Source: CAYVQZ01 sp964453435
Lineage (GTDB): Bacteria > Abyssobacteria > SURF-5
Assembly (NCBI GenBank): GCA_964453435.1
Contig: CAYVQZ010000057.1
Span: 1-33,867 of the forward strand
Length of the DNA stretch: 33,867 bases
Direction: 5' to 3'
The notes beneath the pieces were generated by a model, which did not search any database, was not told the origin of the DNA, and worked only from the letters and a program-made list of their open reading frames with translations. The translations under genes and the position numbers were made by a program. Below, piece by piece: positions 25,595 through 32,852 of this stretch; the first letter of the stretch is position 1; every line of letters begins with the position of its first letter.

Positions 25595-25873
25595 TCAGCC
25601 GCCCGTAACCTGGACGGTTATGACGACCTCATCGCCGTCGCGCAGTCTTGTTTGGAACTGCTCGGGCAGCGAGAGCACATTCCGGCCGTTAACGAGCAGC
25701 GACAATCCTTTCCGCGGTCCATTAGCGCCGAACTCTTTCGCGGCGAGCGGGCCGTATCTTTCCACGAGGACATCCAGGAGGCCGCGAACCGTTGTGGCAT
25801 CGGTTTCGACGAGGGCTTCCCCTCCCGGAATGAGCGTTTCAAGAATGCCGACGACGCAGACTCTGACCTTCAC
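25595..25873 (-). CDS. MoaD/ThiS-family sulfur-carrier protein
   Basis: This 92-residue ubiquitin-like protein ends in the double glycine (VTVQ-like strand, then VTGG) needed for thiocarboxylate formation. LLVNGRNV and LRDGDEVVI are typical beta-grasp blocks. Its ATG overlaps the oxidoreductase stop by four bases, so the two are coupled. MoaD-like genes within aor operons are thought to supply dithiolene sulfur for the tungsten or molybdenum pterin cofactor; that role is inferred here from context. Confidence 0.9.
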   Translation of the reverse strand: MKVRVCVVGILETLIPGGEALVETDATTVRGLLDVLVERYGPLAAKEFGANGPRKGLSLLVNGRNVLSLPEQFQTRLRDGDEVVITVQVTGG

Positions 25874-27729
25874 GATTCGACCCTTATATGGTCCGAGAGG
25901 TTGGGCTCTTCCTCGAAACGATATTTGGCAATCGTTTCCCGAGCCGGAATTCCGTTCTCATCCCATCCGCGAATTCGATAATACTGCGAGCGCATCTTGA
26001 GGAAATTCTCGGCGCCAATGATTTTTCCCTCGGCGGGTCCGTTGGAGAGAGCTTCCTCCAGAATACGTTTCGGGAGGAAATCCTCGGCGGCGCCGAGCCC
26101 TTCGCGCACATTGATTCGCCGGATGAGCGTTTCGATGATTTCCGCCCGCTCGACGAGGTCCTCCACGGAATAGTTCAGGCCGGTCACGAGGTTGAGGTAC
26201 TCGCAATAGCCGGGGATACCGGTCGGAATGACCTTCGCCGGGGCGTCGCACACCAGAAGAGAATGCATGACGCAGGTCTCGTGCATCATCTCCGTGACGA
26301 GTTCGGCCTTTTCTTCAATCGTGAAGGGGTCGACTCCGCCGAGCACTTCCCGCAACGGCGGCCAGGCACGGCGGTGGCACCCGCCCCGGGGAGTCACGGA
26401 ATAGGTGATAGCCGCTCCCCACCCCGCTCGCGGATCGTAGGCGGGCAACTCCAAACCCTTGCAGTGCATGGCGAAATCTTCGGTCCCACGGCCGAGTTCG
26501 CGAGACATTTCGCGAACGCCGCGCGCGCAGAAGTCTCCGAACCCCTCCCGGTACGCAATCAACTCGAGCAGTTTGAGAGCGGTGTCATAGTTTCCGAAAT
26601 GAAATTCGAGCCCGCCCGTGTCCTCCTTCGTCAGGATGCCCCGTTCGAAACATTCCATCACAAAACCGATGACTCCGCCGGCGGAAATGGTGTCGATTCC
26701 CAGGTCGTCGCACAGGTAGTTGGCCTTGATGATTGCGGGCAGGTAGTCCACCTCGAGGTTCGACCCGAGCAAAGCAAGCGTCTCGTATTCCGGGCCCTCC
26801 AACTTTACTCCCTTGAAGATGCCGTCTTTCACCTGGGTCAGTTTTCCGCACGATGCGAAGCATGCGTAGCAGGAGCGGTCCGCAATCCTCGCCTTCTCCA
26901 CGCCGTCTTTGTCGATGGCGCCGATACCGCGCTCGAACTGGCCCTTCAGGAAGTTGCGCGTGGGCAGCATCCCGGCGGCGTTGGTGATCGTCATGGTGAG
27001 CGGGCTGCCGTACTTCCGGCGCGCCTGTCCGGCGGGGTTGTCCTTGAAGCTCTCATAATGTTTGCGCACGAGGTCGCGCACGCCCTGGATGTCGGCGCAT
27101 CGTATGCCGCCGCTCCCTTTGACCGCAATTAGTTTCAGGTTCTTCGAGCCCAGAACGGCCCCGGCGCCGCCGCGGCCGGCCTTCCTGAAATATTCGCTCC
27201 CGACGCAGGCGAAATTGACGAGGTTCTCGCCGGCCGGGCCAATGGATACGCTGCCGCAATCGGGATGGAAATTTTCCTTTACCCAGGTCTCCGCCTCGAA
27301 GGCCCCCCTCCCCCAGAGATGATCCGCATCGCGGAACTCGACCTTCTCATCCTCGATGAGCAGATAGACGGGTCTTTTGGCTCTACCGGTAATCACGATG
27401 CCGTCGTAGCCCGCGAACTTCATTTCGGGAGCCATTCGGCCGCTCGAATAGGCGTCGAGCCAGGCGCCGGTCGCGGGAGACTTGGTTATGATGACATGCT
27501 TTCCGGCGCCGGGCGCCATCGTTCCGCTCAGCGGACCGGAGAGCGCCATGAAGACATTTTCCGGACCGAGAGGGTCGGTCCCGGGCGGCAGAAGGTCCCA
27601 ATAAAGTTTCGCCCCCAGCCCGCGCCCACCAATGTATTTTTTCAGAATTTCCTCGGGCAGTTCGATGTTTCCGGCGGCTTCCCTGGAGAGATCAACGTAC
27701 AGGAGTTTCCCTTTGTATCCGTGAAGCAT
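25870..27729 (-). CDS. Tungsten/molybdenum aldehyde:ferredoxin oxidoreductase family protein
   Basis: The 619-residue protein oxidises an aldehyde or related substrate, passing electrons to ferredoxin. Cofactor-binding blocks are near the N-terminus (IGGRGLGAKLYWDLL, ALSGPLSGTMAPGAGK) and at AGRGGAGAVLGSKNLK (about 184-199). The [4Fe-4S] ligands C287, C290, C294 and C494 coincide with the positions I recall for Pyrococcus furiosus AOR (288, 291, 295, 494). Substrate cannot be read from sequence; the family also contains GOR, FOR, WOR and BamB types. Start ATG 27729 (MLHGYKGK) matches the family N-terminus; an upstream TTG at 27759 would add ten residues. Transcription order is oxidoreductase, MoaD, polyferredoxin. 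Confidence 0.94.
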   Translation of the reverse strand: MLHGYKGKLLYVDLSREAAGNIELPEEILKKYIGGRGLGAKLYWDLLPPGTDPLGPENVFMALSGPLSGTMAPGAGKHVIITKSPATGAWLDAYSSGRMAPEMKFAGYDGIVITGRAKRPVYLLIEDEKVEFRDADHLWGRGAFEAETWVKENFHPDCGSVSIGPAGENLVNFACVGSEYFRKAGRGGAGAVLGSKNLKLIAVKGSGGIRCADIQGVRDLVRKHYESFKDNPAGQARRKYGSPLTMTITNAAGMLPTRNFLKGQFERGIGAIDKDGVEKARIADRSCYACFASCGKLTQVKDGIFKGVKLEGPEYETLALLGSNLEVDYLPAIIKANYLCDDLGIDTISAGGVIGFVMECFERGILTKEDTGGLEFHFGNYDTALKLLELIAYREGFGDFCARGVREMSRELGRGTEDFAMHCKGLELPAYDPRAGWGAAITYSVTPRGGCHRRAWPPLREVLGGVDPFTIEEKAELVTEMMHETCVMHSLLVCDAPAKVIPTGIPGYCEYLNLVTGLNYSVEDLVERAEIIETLIRRINVREGLGAAEDFLPKRILEEALSNGPAEGKIIGAENFLKMRSQYYRIRGWDENGIPARETIAKYRFEEEPNLSDHIRVES

Positions 27730-27759
27730 AGTGCTCACACTCCGCACTGCAGCTATCAA

Positions 27760-28050
27760 AACACGTGTCTATTTTCCTCTAGTATACACAACAGACTTGC
27801 CTGCTGGAAGCTCCCGACAAATCGAAAAACAAGAGAATTAGGGTGCCTTCACACGATGTGCGAAGGTTTTTGGATGAGAATTTCACTGGAAGATGTCCTT
27901 TCCTTTCGTTGAAGCAGGAAGGGACATCCGACAAATCGATTGCCGGACATTTTGATTGCAACCGGCCACGATGCGACACCTGACAATTCAGAATGTGCGA
28001 ATGAATTCGCACCTACAGAGAGAAAGCTCTTTACATAGGTGTCGATTTAT
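27760..28050. other. Non-coding region upstream of the aldehyde oxidoreductase operon
   Basis: No gene is visible. A minus-strand TATACT lies at 27781-27786 and could be a -10 box, but no good -35 is present. A seven-base hairpin (GTGCGAA, TGAA loop, TTCGCAC) lies at 27995-28012. I see no recognisable molybdenum or tungsten cofactor riboswitch. Confidence 0.4.
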
Positions 28051-28180
28051 CCGCACAATTTATCGGACAGTCTCGCTGTCCCGGATTTACGGGCACGAAG
28101 TCCCGCGTCTCGCTGGATAGAATCGGGACTGTCCCTGAGCAGAAGACCGCCCACTGGAATTATCGGGCACGTTCACAATC
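28051..28180. repeat. Dispersed intergenic repeat, copy C
   Basis: AATTTATCGGACAG at the left and CACTGGAATTATCGGGCAC at the right carry the same end motifs as copies A, B and D. The block GAGCAGAAGACCGCCCACTG matches copy A (GGGCAGAAGCCACCCAGTG). TAGAATCGGGACTGTCCC is shared with copy F. Confidence 0.65.
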
Positions 28181-28278
28181 TCTTGCGCCGCCGGCGGCTC
28201 AGCAACTGCGTGGCGCGCTGAGGGCCCCACCGCGCGACGATTTCTCAAAGAGATTCGATATCGCTTAGGATCGTGAAC

Positions 28279-28977
28279 CTATGGTATCCAGAACGGACCT
28301 GTTTTCCCAATCTCCTTCAAGGTTGCGAAGAATCCGGCGATATATTCCTGCATGTTGGAAATATAGTCGGGTTCGAGCCGCTTCCGGAAGAAATCGATTG
28401 AAAACAACTTCACGAGGTCGGGCAGCGGTATAATACCTTCCTCGGTTTCCGGATTAAAATCGACCCAGTTTCTGAGATGTTCTTCCGACCGGAAGAAGAG
28501 CATCGTGCTTCAGGCAAAGCCCGGGTCTTCCATCCATTTCAGAAATGGAACCGACACGTGGCCGATGATGCCCTCCGGCTCCACATTCAGAATTTCGCCG
28601 TCCTTCATTTCGACGTGGATGGGTTCTCCGCAATCGAGGCATGGCGAGTCGACTTGAATGGTTTTTCCGGGAAATAGCCAGCAGACCGCCAGCGATTCGA
28701 ACGCTCACTGGCCGAACCACTTCTGCTGACCGTCGATGGCGATGCGGAACTGGGTGGGAAGGTTGTTGAACGGAGCCATCGAGACGATGAGGTCCGTCCT
28801 CGGATACAGCCATCCGGGCACGCCCGAATTGATCAGGTCATGCAGCGCCCTTTTGCCCTCCGGCATGGAGACACCGAGTTCCTTGGCTATCTCCGTGTAA
28901 TGTGGCGCTTGCCCGGTCTCGACCATGCGCCGCATGATGATGTTGAAAGTTCTGTCCAACAGGCTTGGTTCTCCCAC
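28279..28977 (-). CDS. MerB-like (organomercurial lyase family) selenoprotein with two in-frame UGA codons
   Basis: Read through two UGA codons (28707-28705 and 28512-28510), the frame gives a 232-residue MerB-family protein (MerB is about 212). MerB cleaves carbon-mercury bonds using Cys96, Asp99 and Cys159 of the R831b enzyme. An N-terminal winged-helix-like domain (VETGQAPHYTEIAKELGVS) is followed by NLPTQFRIAIDGQQKWFGQ, residue U91, then AFESLAV; MerB reads PTPHVFEVDG and AWCALD here. The second UGA gives U156 in PGFA-U-STMLFF, aligned with MerB SFCCHVHFF. Asp99 is replaced by E94, and Cys117 is conserved as C113 within CLDC. Each UGA has its own SECIS-like hairpin. The GTG start at 28977 has AGGAGG eight bases upstream. 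Without readthrough the product would stop at residue 90 and be inactive. Whether it acts on mercury is inference. Confidence 0.88.
28480..28497 (-). promoter_or_regulatory. SECIS-like hairpin for the second UGA
   Basis: UUCUUCC-GGUC-GGAAGAA forms a perfect seven-pair stem with a GGU-containing apical loop. Nineteen bases separate the UGA at 28512-28510 from the loop GGU; in E. coli fdhF it is about 18. Bacterial SelB recognises exactly such a G-U loop within the coding region. Confidence 0.85.
28677..28693 (-). promoter_or_regulatory. SECIS-like hairpin for the first UGA
   Basis: GCUGGC-GGUCU-GCUGGC forms a six-pair stem, with two central G-U wobbles, and a GGUCU loop. Seventeen bases separate it from the UGA at 28707-28705. 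The loop sequence GGUCUGC is identical to that of the E. coli fdhF SECIS. Confidence 0.82.
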
Positions 28978-29001
28978 GAGTTTCACCTCCTTTTGTCTGC
29001 G

Positions 29002-29019
29002 GGCGTTTTCGCAAACGCC
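29002..29019 (-). promoter_or_regulatory. Leader hairpin before the MerB-like gene
   Basis: GGCGTTT and AAACGCC form a seven-pair stem with a four-base loop, ending about 12 bases before the AGGAGG ribosome-binding site. It may influence translation, or be chance. Confidence 0.4.
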
Positions 29020-29049
29020 ATATTCGCTCGCCGTTCGAGCGGTTAAGTG

Positions 29050-29180
29050 TGTCCGATAATTCGATTCGCGCCAATTCCGGGGACACGGAATCACGCGGAG
29101 CGTGACCTGCGGCCTATAAATCCATGTGTCCGGGATCAGGTTTCCGCTTTTCGGGGACACCCAAATGGAATTATCGGACA
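29050..29180. repeat. Dispersed intergenic repeat, copy D (complete, 131 bp)
   Basis: This is the cleanest copy. TGTCCGATAATT (29050-29061) and AATTATCGGACA (29169-29180) are perfect 12-base inverted ends. The interior contains several GGGGACAC and TGTCCGG-type segments and no gene. It lies between the ABM gene and the MerB-like gene, so it is part of the latter's upstream region. Confidence 0.75.
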
Positions 29181-29235
29181 GGCTCAATTACAGAATTTCT
29201 TGAAAAAGGATTGGGCCGGTCCCAGGTGTCCTCAA

Positions 29236-29529
29236 TCAGATGGAATGAATTTCGTCGAGGACCACGATTTCGGGAGGGCCGGAAGCGAAGTTCATTGCCT
29301 TTCCCATGAATTCCTGAAAATGCGGCGTGCTCCCGTGAACACCCAAAGCCTCCATATCCCTGTAGCGCTCCATAAATACCAGCGTATTCGGGTCGTTTTG
29401 GGCAACATTTACCGTGTAGTGAAGGGTTCCTTCCTCTTCGGCCACCTTGGCCATCAGGTTCTTCACTTCATTGATGGCGTCATCCTTCGATTCGGGTTTC
29501 ACCGGCATTTTGGCTATGACTGCAATCAT
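29236..29529 (-). CDS. Antibiotic biosynthesis monooxygenase (ABM)-domain protein, YgiN-like
   Basis: The 97-residue protein is a single ABM/dimeric alpha-beta barrel domain (MIAVIAKMPVKPESKDDAI, then EGTLHYTVNVAQNDPNTLVFMERYRD and HGSTPHFQEF with the usual central histidine). Relatives include cofactor-free monooxygenases for quinones and heme-binding proteins; a specific substrate cannot be assigned. ATG 29529 has AGGAGG seven bases upstream. It lies on the same strand just upstream of the MerB-like gene, with repeat D in between, so co-transcription is possible but not shown. Confidence 0.88.
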   Translation of the reverse strand: MIAVIAKMPVKPESKDDAINEVKNLMAKVAEEEGTLHYTVNVAQNDPNTLVFMERYRDMEALGVHGSTPHFQEFMGKAMNFASGPPEIVVLDEIHSI

Positions 29530-29727
29530 GGTTGGTCCTCCTCGCATTCACAATACGGGTCTTGCTTCCACTCTTTGTCGTGATATCAAAAAAGGAATTT
29601 CGGGTTTCTGTCTGCCCTTTCTCAGAGGTCCTTGCGCCGGCTGAGTATATCAGAAAAGATTACAATAGTGTAGTTCGCAGTCTCGGCGTCACATGGCGGG
29701 CGCGCTCTTTGTGGTTCACGCACAAAG

Positions 29728-29756
29728 ACTTGCAAAGAAAGTTCGCCTATGCTACA
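29728..29756 (+). promoter_or_regulatory. Sigma-70 promoter of the HDOD-NtrC gene pair
   Basis: TTGCAA (29728-29733), 17 bases and TACAAT (29751-29756), with an extended -10 TG (29748-29749). Transcription would start near 29763, which places the HDOD start downstream at 29823. Confidence 0.78.
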
Positions 29757-29822
29757 ATACGCGCAACACCATGTATGAAAAGGGCGCGGGGCATGTTCTG
29801 TTCCCGGCCAAGAGTGAAAATT

Positions 29823-30728
29823 ATGTCGGTGCAGGCGATAGAAAAGCTGAAGCGTGAAGTCGCGGAGATAGGCGCCCTTCCCACCTTGCCCGAGATTCCG
29901 ATGCGGATTCTCGAACAGATTGCCGACGAAGACTCGTCGATGGATGATATAGCCAAGACCGTCGAACGTGACCCGTCGCTGGCGGCCAACATCTTGAAAG
30001 TTGCAAACTCACCGTACTACGGAGTTCGCGAACGGGTTGCCTCGCTGCAATTGGCCCTGACGATTCTCGGCCTGAACGAAATCATTAACATTGTGACCAG
30101 CATATCTATTGTGAGGATGTTTCCGGTTCCCAGGCAGGGAGGCGGATTCAACCGGATAAAATTCTGGCAACATTCGTTTGGAAGCGCGTGCGCGTCGCAG
30201 ATGCTGGCGTGCGAACTCGGTTTCAACACCGAGGGTGTGGAATTCGTGGCCGGCTTGCTTCACGACATCGGGAAGCTGATAATTGACCAATATTTCCATC
30301 CCAGATGGAAAGAAATCTGGAGCATGAGGGAAAAAGCCGATATTTCCCAAATCGAGGCGGAAAAGCGGGTAATGGGTGTGGACCATGCGACCCTGGGGTC
30401 GTGGCTGGCCCAAAGCTGGCATTTGCCGGCTGTGTTGGTCGAAGCGATTACATACCATCATCAGCCTCTCGAGGTTCTATCTCTTCCGAAACCGAGCCGG
30501 ATTCCCGCGCTCACGGCAATCGTTCACCTGGCCGACCTTTTAGCCTGTGAACCGTCGCTCGATTTCACGGAAAGCGAGCAATCGCCGGAATCCTTTTGCG
30601 GCAACCTGGCGTGGAAGGTCATTCTTGCCGAAAAGCCTGACCTTGACAAGAAAACACTGGAACAGTTCATCAACAAATATGGCGATTACAAAGGAAAAGT
30701 GGAAGCACTCGTGAGGGCGGTCTCCTGA
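29823..30728 (+). CDS. HDOD-domain signalling protein
   Basis: The 301-residue protein is almost entirely an HDOD domain, a degenerate HD fold used in bacterial signalling and motility control. The block LPTLPEIPMRILEQIADEDS is followed by VANSPYYGVRERVASLQLALTILG, a typical HDOD signature. HD-like residues persist in LLHDIGKLIIDQYF, DHATLGSWLAQSW and ITYHHQP, so some metal binding may remain. The frame is open 290 bases further upstream, but that part is not protein-like and includes the promoter. The NtrC-type gene starts two bases after its stop, so the two form an operon and probably one pathway. Confidence 0.9.
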   Translation: MSVQAIEKLKREVAEIGALPTLPEIPMRILEQIADEDSSMDDIAKTVERDPSLAANILKVANSPYYGVRERVASLQLALTILGLNEIINIVTSISIVRMFPVPRQGGGFNRIKFWQHSFGSACASQMLACELGFNTEGVEFVAGLLHDIGKLIIDQYFHPRWKEIWSMREKADISQIEAEKRVMGVDHATLGSWLAQSWHLPAVLVEAITYHHQPLEVLSLPKPSRIPALTAIVHLADLLACEPSLDFTESEQSPESFCGNLAWKVILAEKPDLDKKTLEQFINKYGDYKGKVEALVRAVS

Positions 30729-30730
30729 AA

Positions 30731-32092
30731 ATGAAACATATCCTGCTGGTGAGCGAAGACGACGGGCTGAGGAACCAGGTCGAAAGAGCTATCGACGAAG
30801 ACAAGATGCATTTCGATTGCGCAAAGTCGTTCGCAAATGCGATGTCGCTCTCGGCCGAGCGCCAGTACGATGCGGCCTTGCTCGAGGTTGAGCGATTCGA
30901 TTCCACGGCCAGAGAGTTCATGGAGGAATTTCTCGAACAGAGTCCGCAGTCCCTTATGATTCCGGTTTCGTTGAACGCCGGCGTCGAGCAGGTGCTCGAT
31001 GCGATGCGTCGAGGGGCCGCCGATTTCATCCATCAACCTGTCGATGGAGCCGAAATCGTGAGGCGAATTCGAACCTGTCTCGAGAAGCGGAGAATGAAAA
31101 ACGAGATCGATTTCCTTCGCCATACCCAGCCACTCATTTATCGGTTCGACGACATTGTCGGTGTCTCACAGCCGATGAAACGCGTTTTCTCCCTTCTCGA
31201 AAAAGTGTCGCCGACGGATGCGACCGTGCTGATTATGGGCGAGACCGGAACCGGCAAGGAACTGATTGCGGGCGCAATTCACTTCAACAGCCCGCGGGCC
31301 AAGAACAGCTTTGTAAAGGTCAACTGCGCCGCCCTTCCCGAGAATCTGCTCGAGAGCGAGCTGTTCGGTCACGAGAAAGGGGCGTTCACCGGAGCGCATC
31401 GGCAACGAGTCGGCCGCTTCGAACAGGCGGATTCCGGCACAATCTTTCTTGACGAAATCGGAGACATGGGCGCCAGCACGCAGGCGAAGATTCTGAGGGT
31501 GTTGCAGGAACAACAGTTTGAGCGCCTTGGCGGCACCCAGACCATCGACGTCGACGTGAGGGTGATAGCGGCAACGAACAAGGACCTGTTGGACCTTATG
31601 AACGAGGGACAATTCAGGGAGGACCTGTTCTACAGGCTCAATGTGGTGACCGTCGACCTGGCGCCGCTGCGAGAGAGAGGTGAGGACATCGAACCGCTGG
31701 TCCATTTCTTTCTGAGAAAATACGCCGGCCAGATAAACAACAAGGTCAAGGAGGTGGCTCCGCCCGCCATGAAAATGCTGAAGGAGTACCATTGGCCCGG
31801 CAACATACGGCAGCTTCAAAACGTAATCGAACGCGCCGTAATCATGTGCGACGGAACGAAGATAGAGACCGAGCAGATTGCCCTGTTCGATCGGGCGCCG
31901 CAGAAGAAGAGAGACCTGTTCGAGATCCCCGAGGGCGGGATGAAGCTGAACGATGTGGAACGAATGCTCATAGTCCAAGCGCTCGAGCGCACGGGCTGGG
32001 TGCAAAAGAGCGCCGCGAAACTACTCGGCATCAGCCCCCGCGTAATTAACTACAAAATCCGCAAGCACAAAATCAAACGCAAGGAAATGTGA
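30731..32092 (+). CDS. NtrC-family sigma-54 activator with a degenerate receiver domain
   Basis: The 453-residue protein has receiver, AAA+ and Fis-type DNA-binding domains. The AAA+ domain is complete: Walker A GETGTGKE, the sigma-54 contact loop GAFTGA, Walker B GTIFLDEIGD and the arginine-finger region REDLFYRLNVV. The C-terminus ends in a helix-turn-helix (SAAKLLGISPRVINYKIRKHKI). In the receiver, acidic residues E9 and D10-D11 remain, but the phospho-acceptor aspartate is E52 and the conserved lysine is Q102. It probably cannot be phosphorylated normally; Glu may mimic the phosphorylated state. It is co-transcribed with the HDOD gene, which may control it. A sigma-54 promoter at 17574 is a candidate target. 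Confidence 0.94.
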   Translation: MKHILLVSEDDGLRNQVERAIDEDKMHFDCAKSFANAMSLSAERQYDAALLEVERFDSTAREFMEEFLEQSPQSLMIPVSLNAGVEQVLDAMRRGAADFIHQPVDGAEIVRRIRTCLEKRRMKNEIDFLRHTQPLIYRFDDIVGVSQPMKRVFSLLEKVSPTDATVLIMGETGTGKELIAGAIHFNSPRAKNSFVKVNCAALPENLLESELFGHEKGAFTGAHRQRVGRFEQADSGTIFLDEIGDMGASTQAKILRVLQEQQFERLGGTQTIDVDVRVIAATNKDLLDLMNEGQFREDLFYRLNVVTVDLAPLRERGEDIEPLVHFFLRKYAGQINNKVKEVAPPAMKMLKEYHWPGNIRQLQNVIERAVIMCDGTKIETEQIALFDRAPQKKRDLFEIPEGGMKLNDVERMLIVQALERTGWVQKSAAKLLGISPRVINYKIRKHKIKRKEM

Positions 32093-32242
32093 GCTGCGTC
32101 GAGGTGAGCGCTTTGGCAGGCTTTCCCGCAGAACCGCATGAGTCCCCCCTTCACTCCCCGTCCCTTCGGAATTGTCCAAAAAACGGTCGAAAACCGCCGC
32201 CGTCTCGGGCACACCCGCAAAGAAAGGAGAGCGAATTTTGGT

Positions 32243-32782
32243 ATGGCTTGCTTGTCCGACAAAACCTTCCGATGGATGTTCATCCTTTTCCTGACAACCT
32301 TGCTGGCTTCGGGCTGCGGCAGGGGCAGAAAGAAGTATCTCGAGCAGGTGACGATTATCATCGAGCAAAATGACGCGATTGACGCGCGCGTCGCACAGCT
32401 TCCGGAGCTTGACACATTCAAGGACCCCGATTATCTGACGAAGCTCGACGGATACATCGCATCGAAGCAGAAGCTGTTGAATCAATTGGAGACAATCGAG
32501 CCTCCGCTGCTCGTATCGACCACTCATTCCAAGCTCATCCAGGCGATGAAAAACGGCATCAGGTATCTGCAGTCGGAGCGCGAGAAATTTTTACTGGCGG
32601 CGGAGAAGATGTCGCAAATTCCAGCAGCCCCTCATGAGCGGGACGAATTTGAAATAATTCGGGAATACCAATCACAGACGGCGGCATACCAGGCCGACAT
32701 TGGAGAGCAGTTGATGAAGCAACAATATTGGAAGCTGTATGACGAGGTGAAAGAAGAGTTGGAACGGGCGAAGAGATTCTGA
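32243..32782 (+). CDS. Lipoprotein of unknown function
   Basis: The 179-residue protein starts with a lipoprotein signal: MACLSDKTFRWMF, a hydrophobic stretch and the lipobox LASGC, with C25 as the lipidated residue. The mature part is predicted almost fully helical and charged (KYLEQVTIIIEQNDAID, then REKFLLAAEKMSQI and EQLMKQQYWKLYDEVKEELERAKRF) with no recognised domain. ATG 32243 is preceded by AAGGAGA at slightly long spacing. It follows the NtrC-type gene by 150 bases on the same strand and may share its transcript. Confidence 0.8.
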   Translation: MACLSDKTFRWMFILFLTTLLASGCGRGRKKYLEQVTIIIEQNDAIDARVAQLPELDTFKDPDYLTKLDGYIASKQKLLNQLETIEPPLLVSTTHSKLIQAMKNGIRYLQSEREKFLLAAEKMSQIPAAPHERDEFEIIREYQSQTAAYQADIGEQLMKQQYWKLYDEVKEELERAKRF

Positions 32783-32852
32783 CAGAAACCCGCCCGGCCG
32801 CCCCACGATGACACCGAGCGCGCCGCGATTCTACGAGACGGAGAGAGAGGCA

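Noticed and set aside
28279..28977. Two fragments of a decayed MerB-like pseudogene
   Set aside because: Both interruptions are UGA, sit exactly at the catalytic cysteine positions and have SECIS hairpins; the rest of the frame is intact and has an ideal ribosome-binding site.
28978..29187. Longer N-terminus for the MerB-like protein from 29187
   Set aside because: The extra frame runs through repeat D and is not protein-like; AGGAGG directs initiation at GTG 28977.
29532..29822. N-terminal extension of the HDOD protein
   Set aside because: It crosses the promoter at 29728-29756 and does not resemble any HDOD N-terminus.
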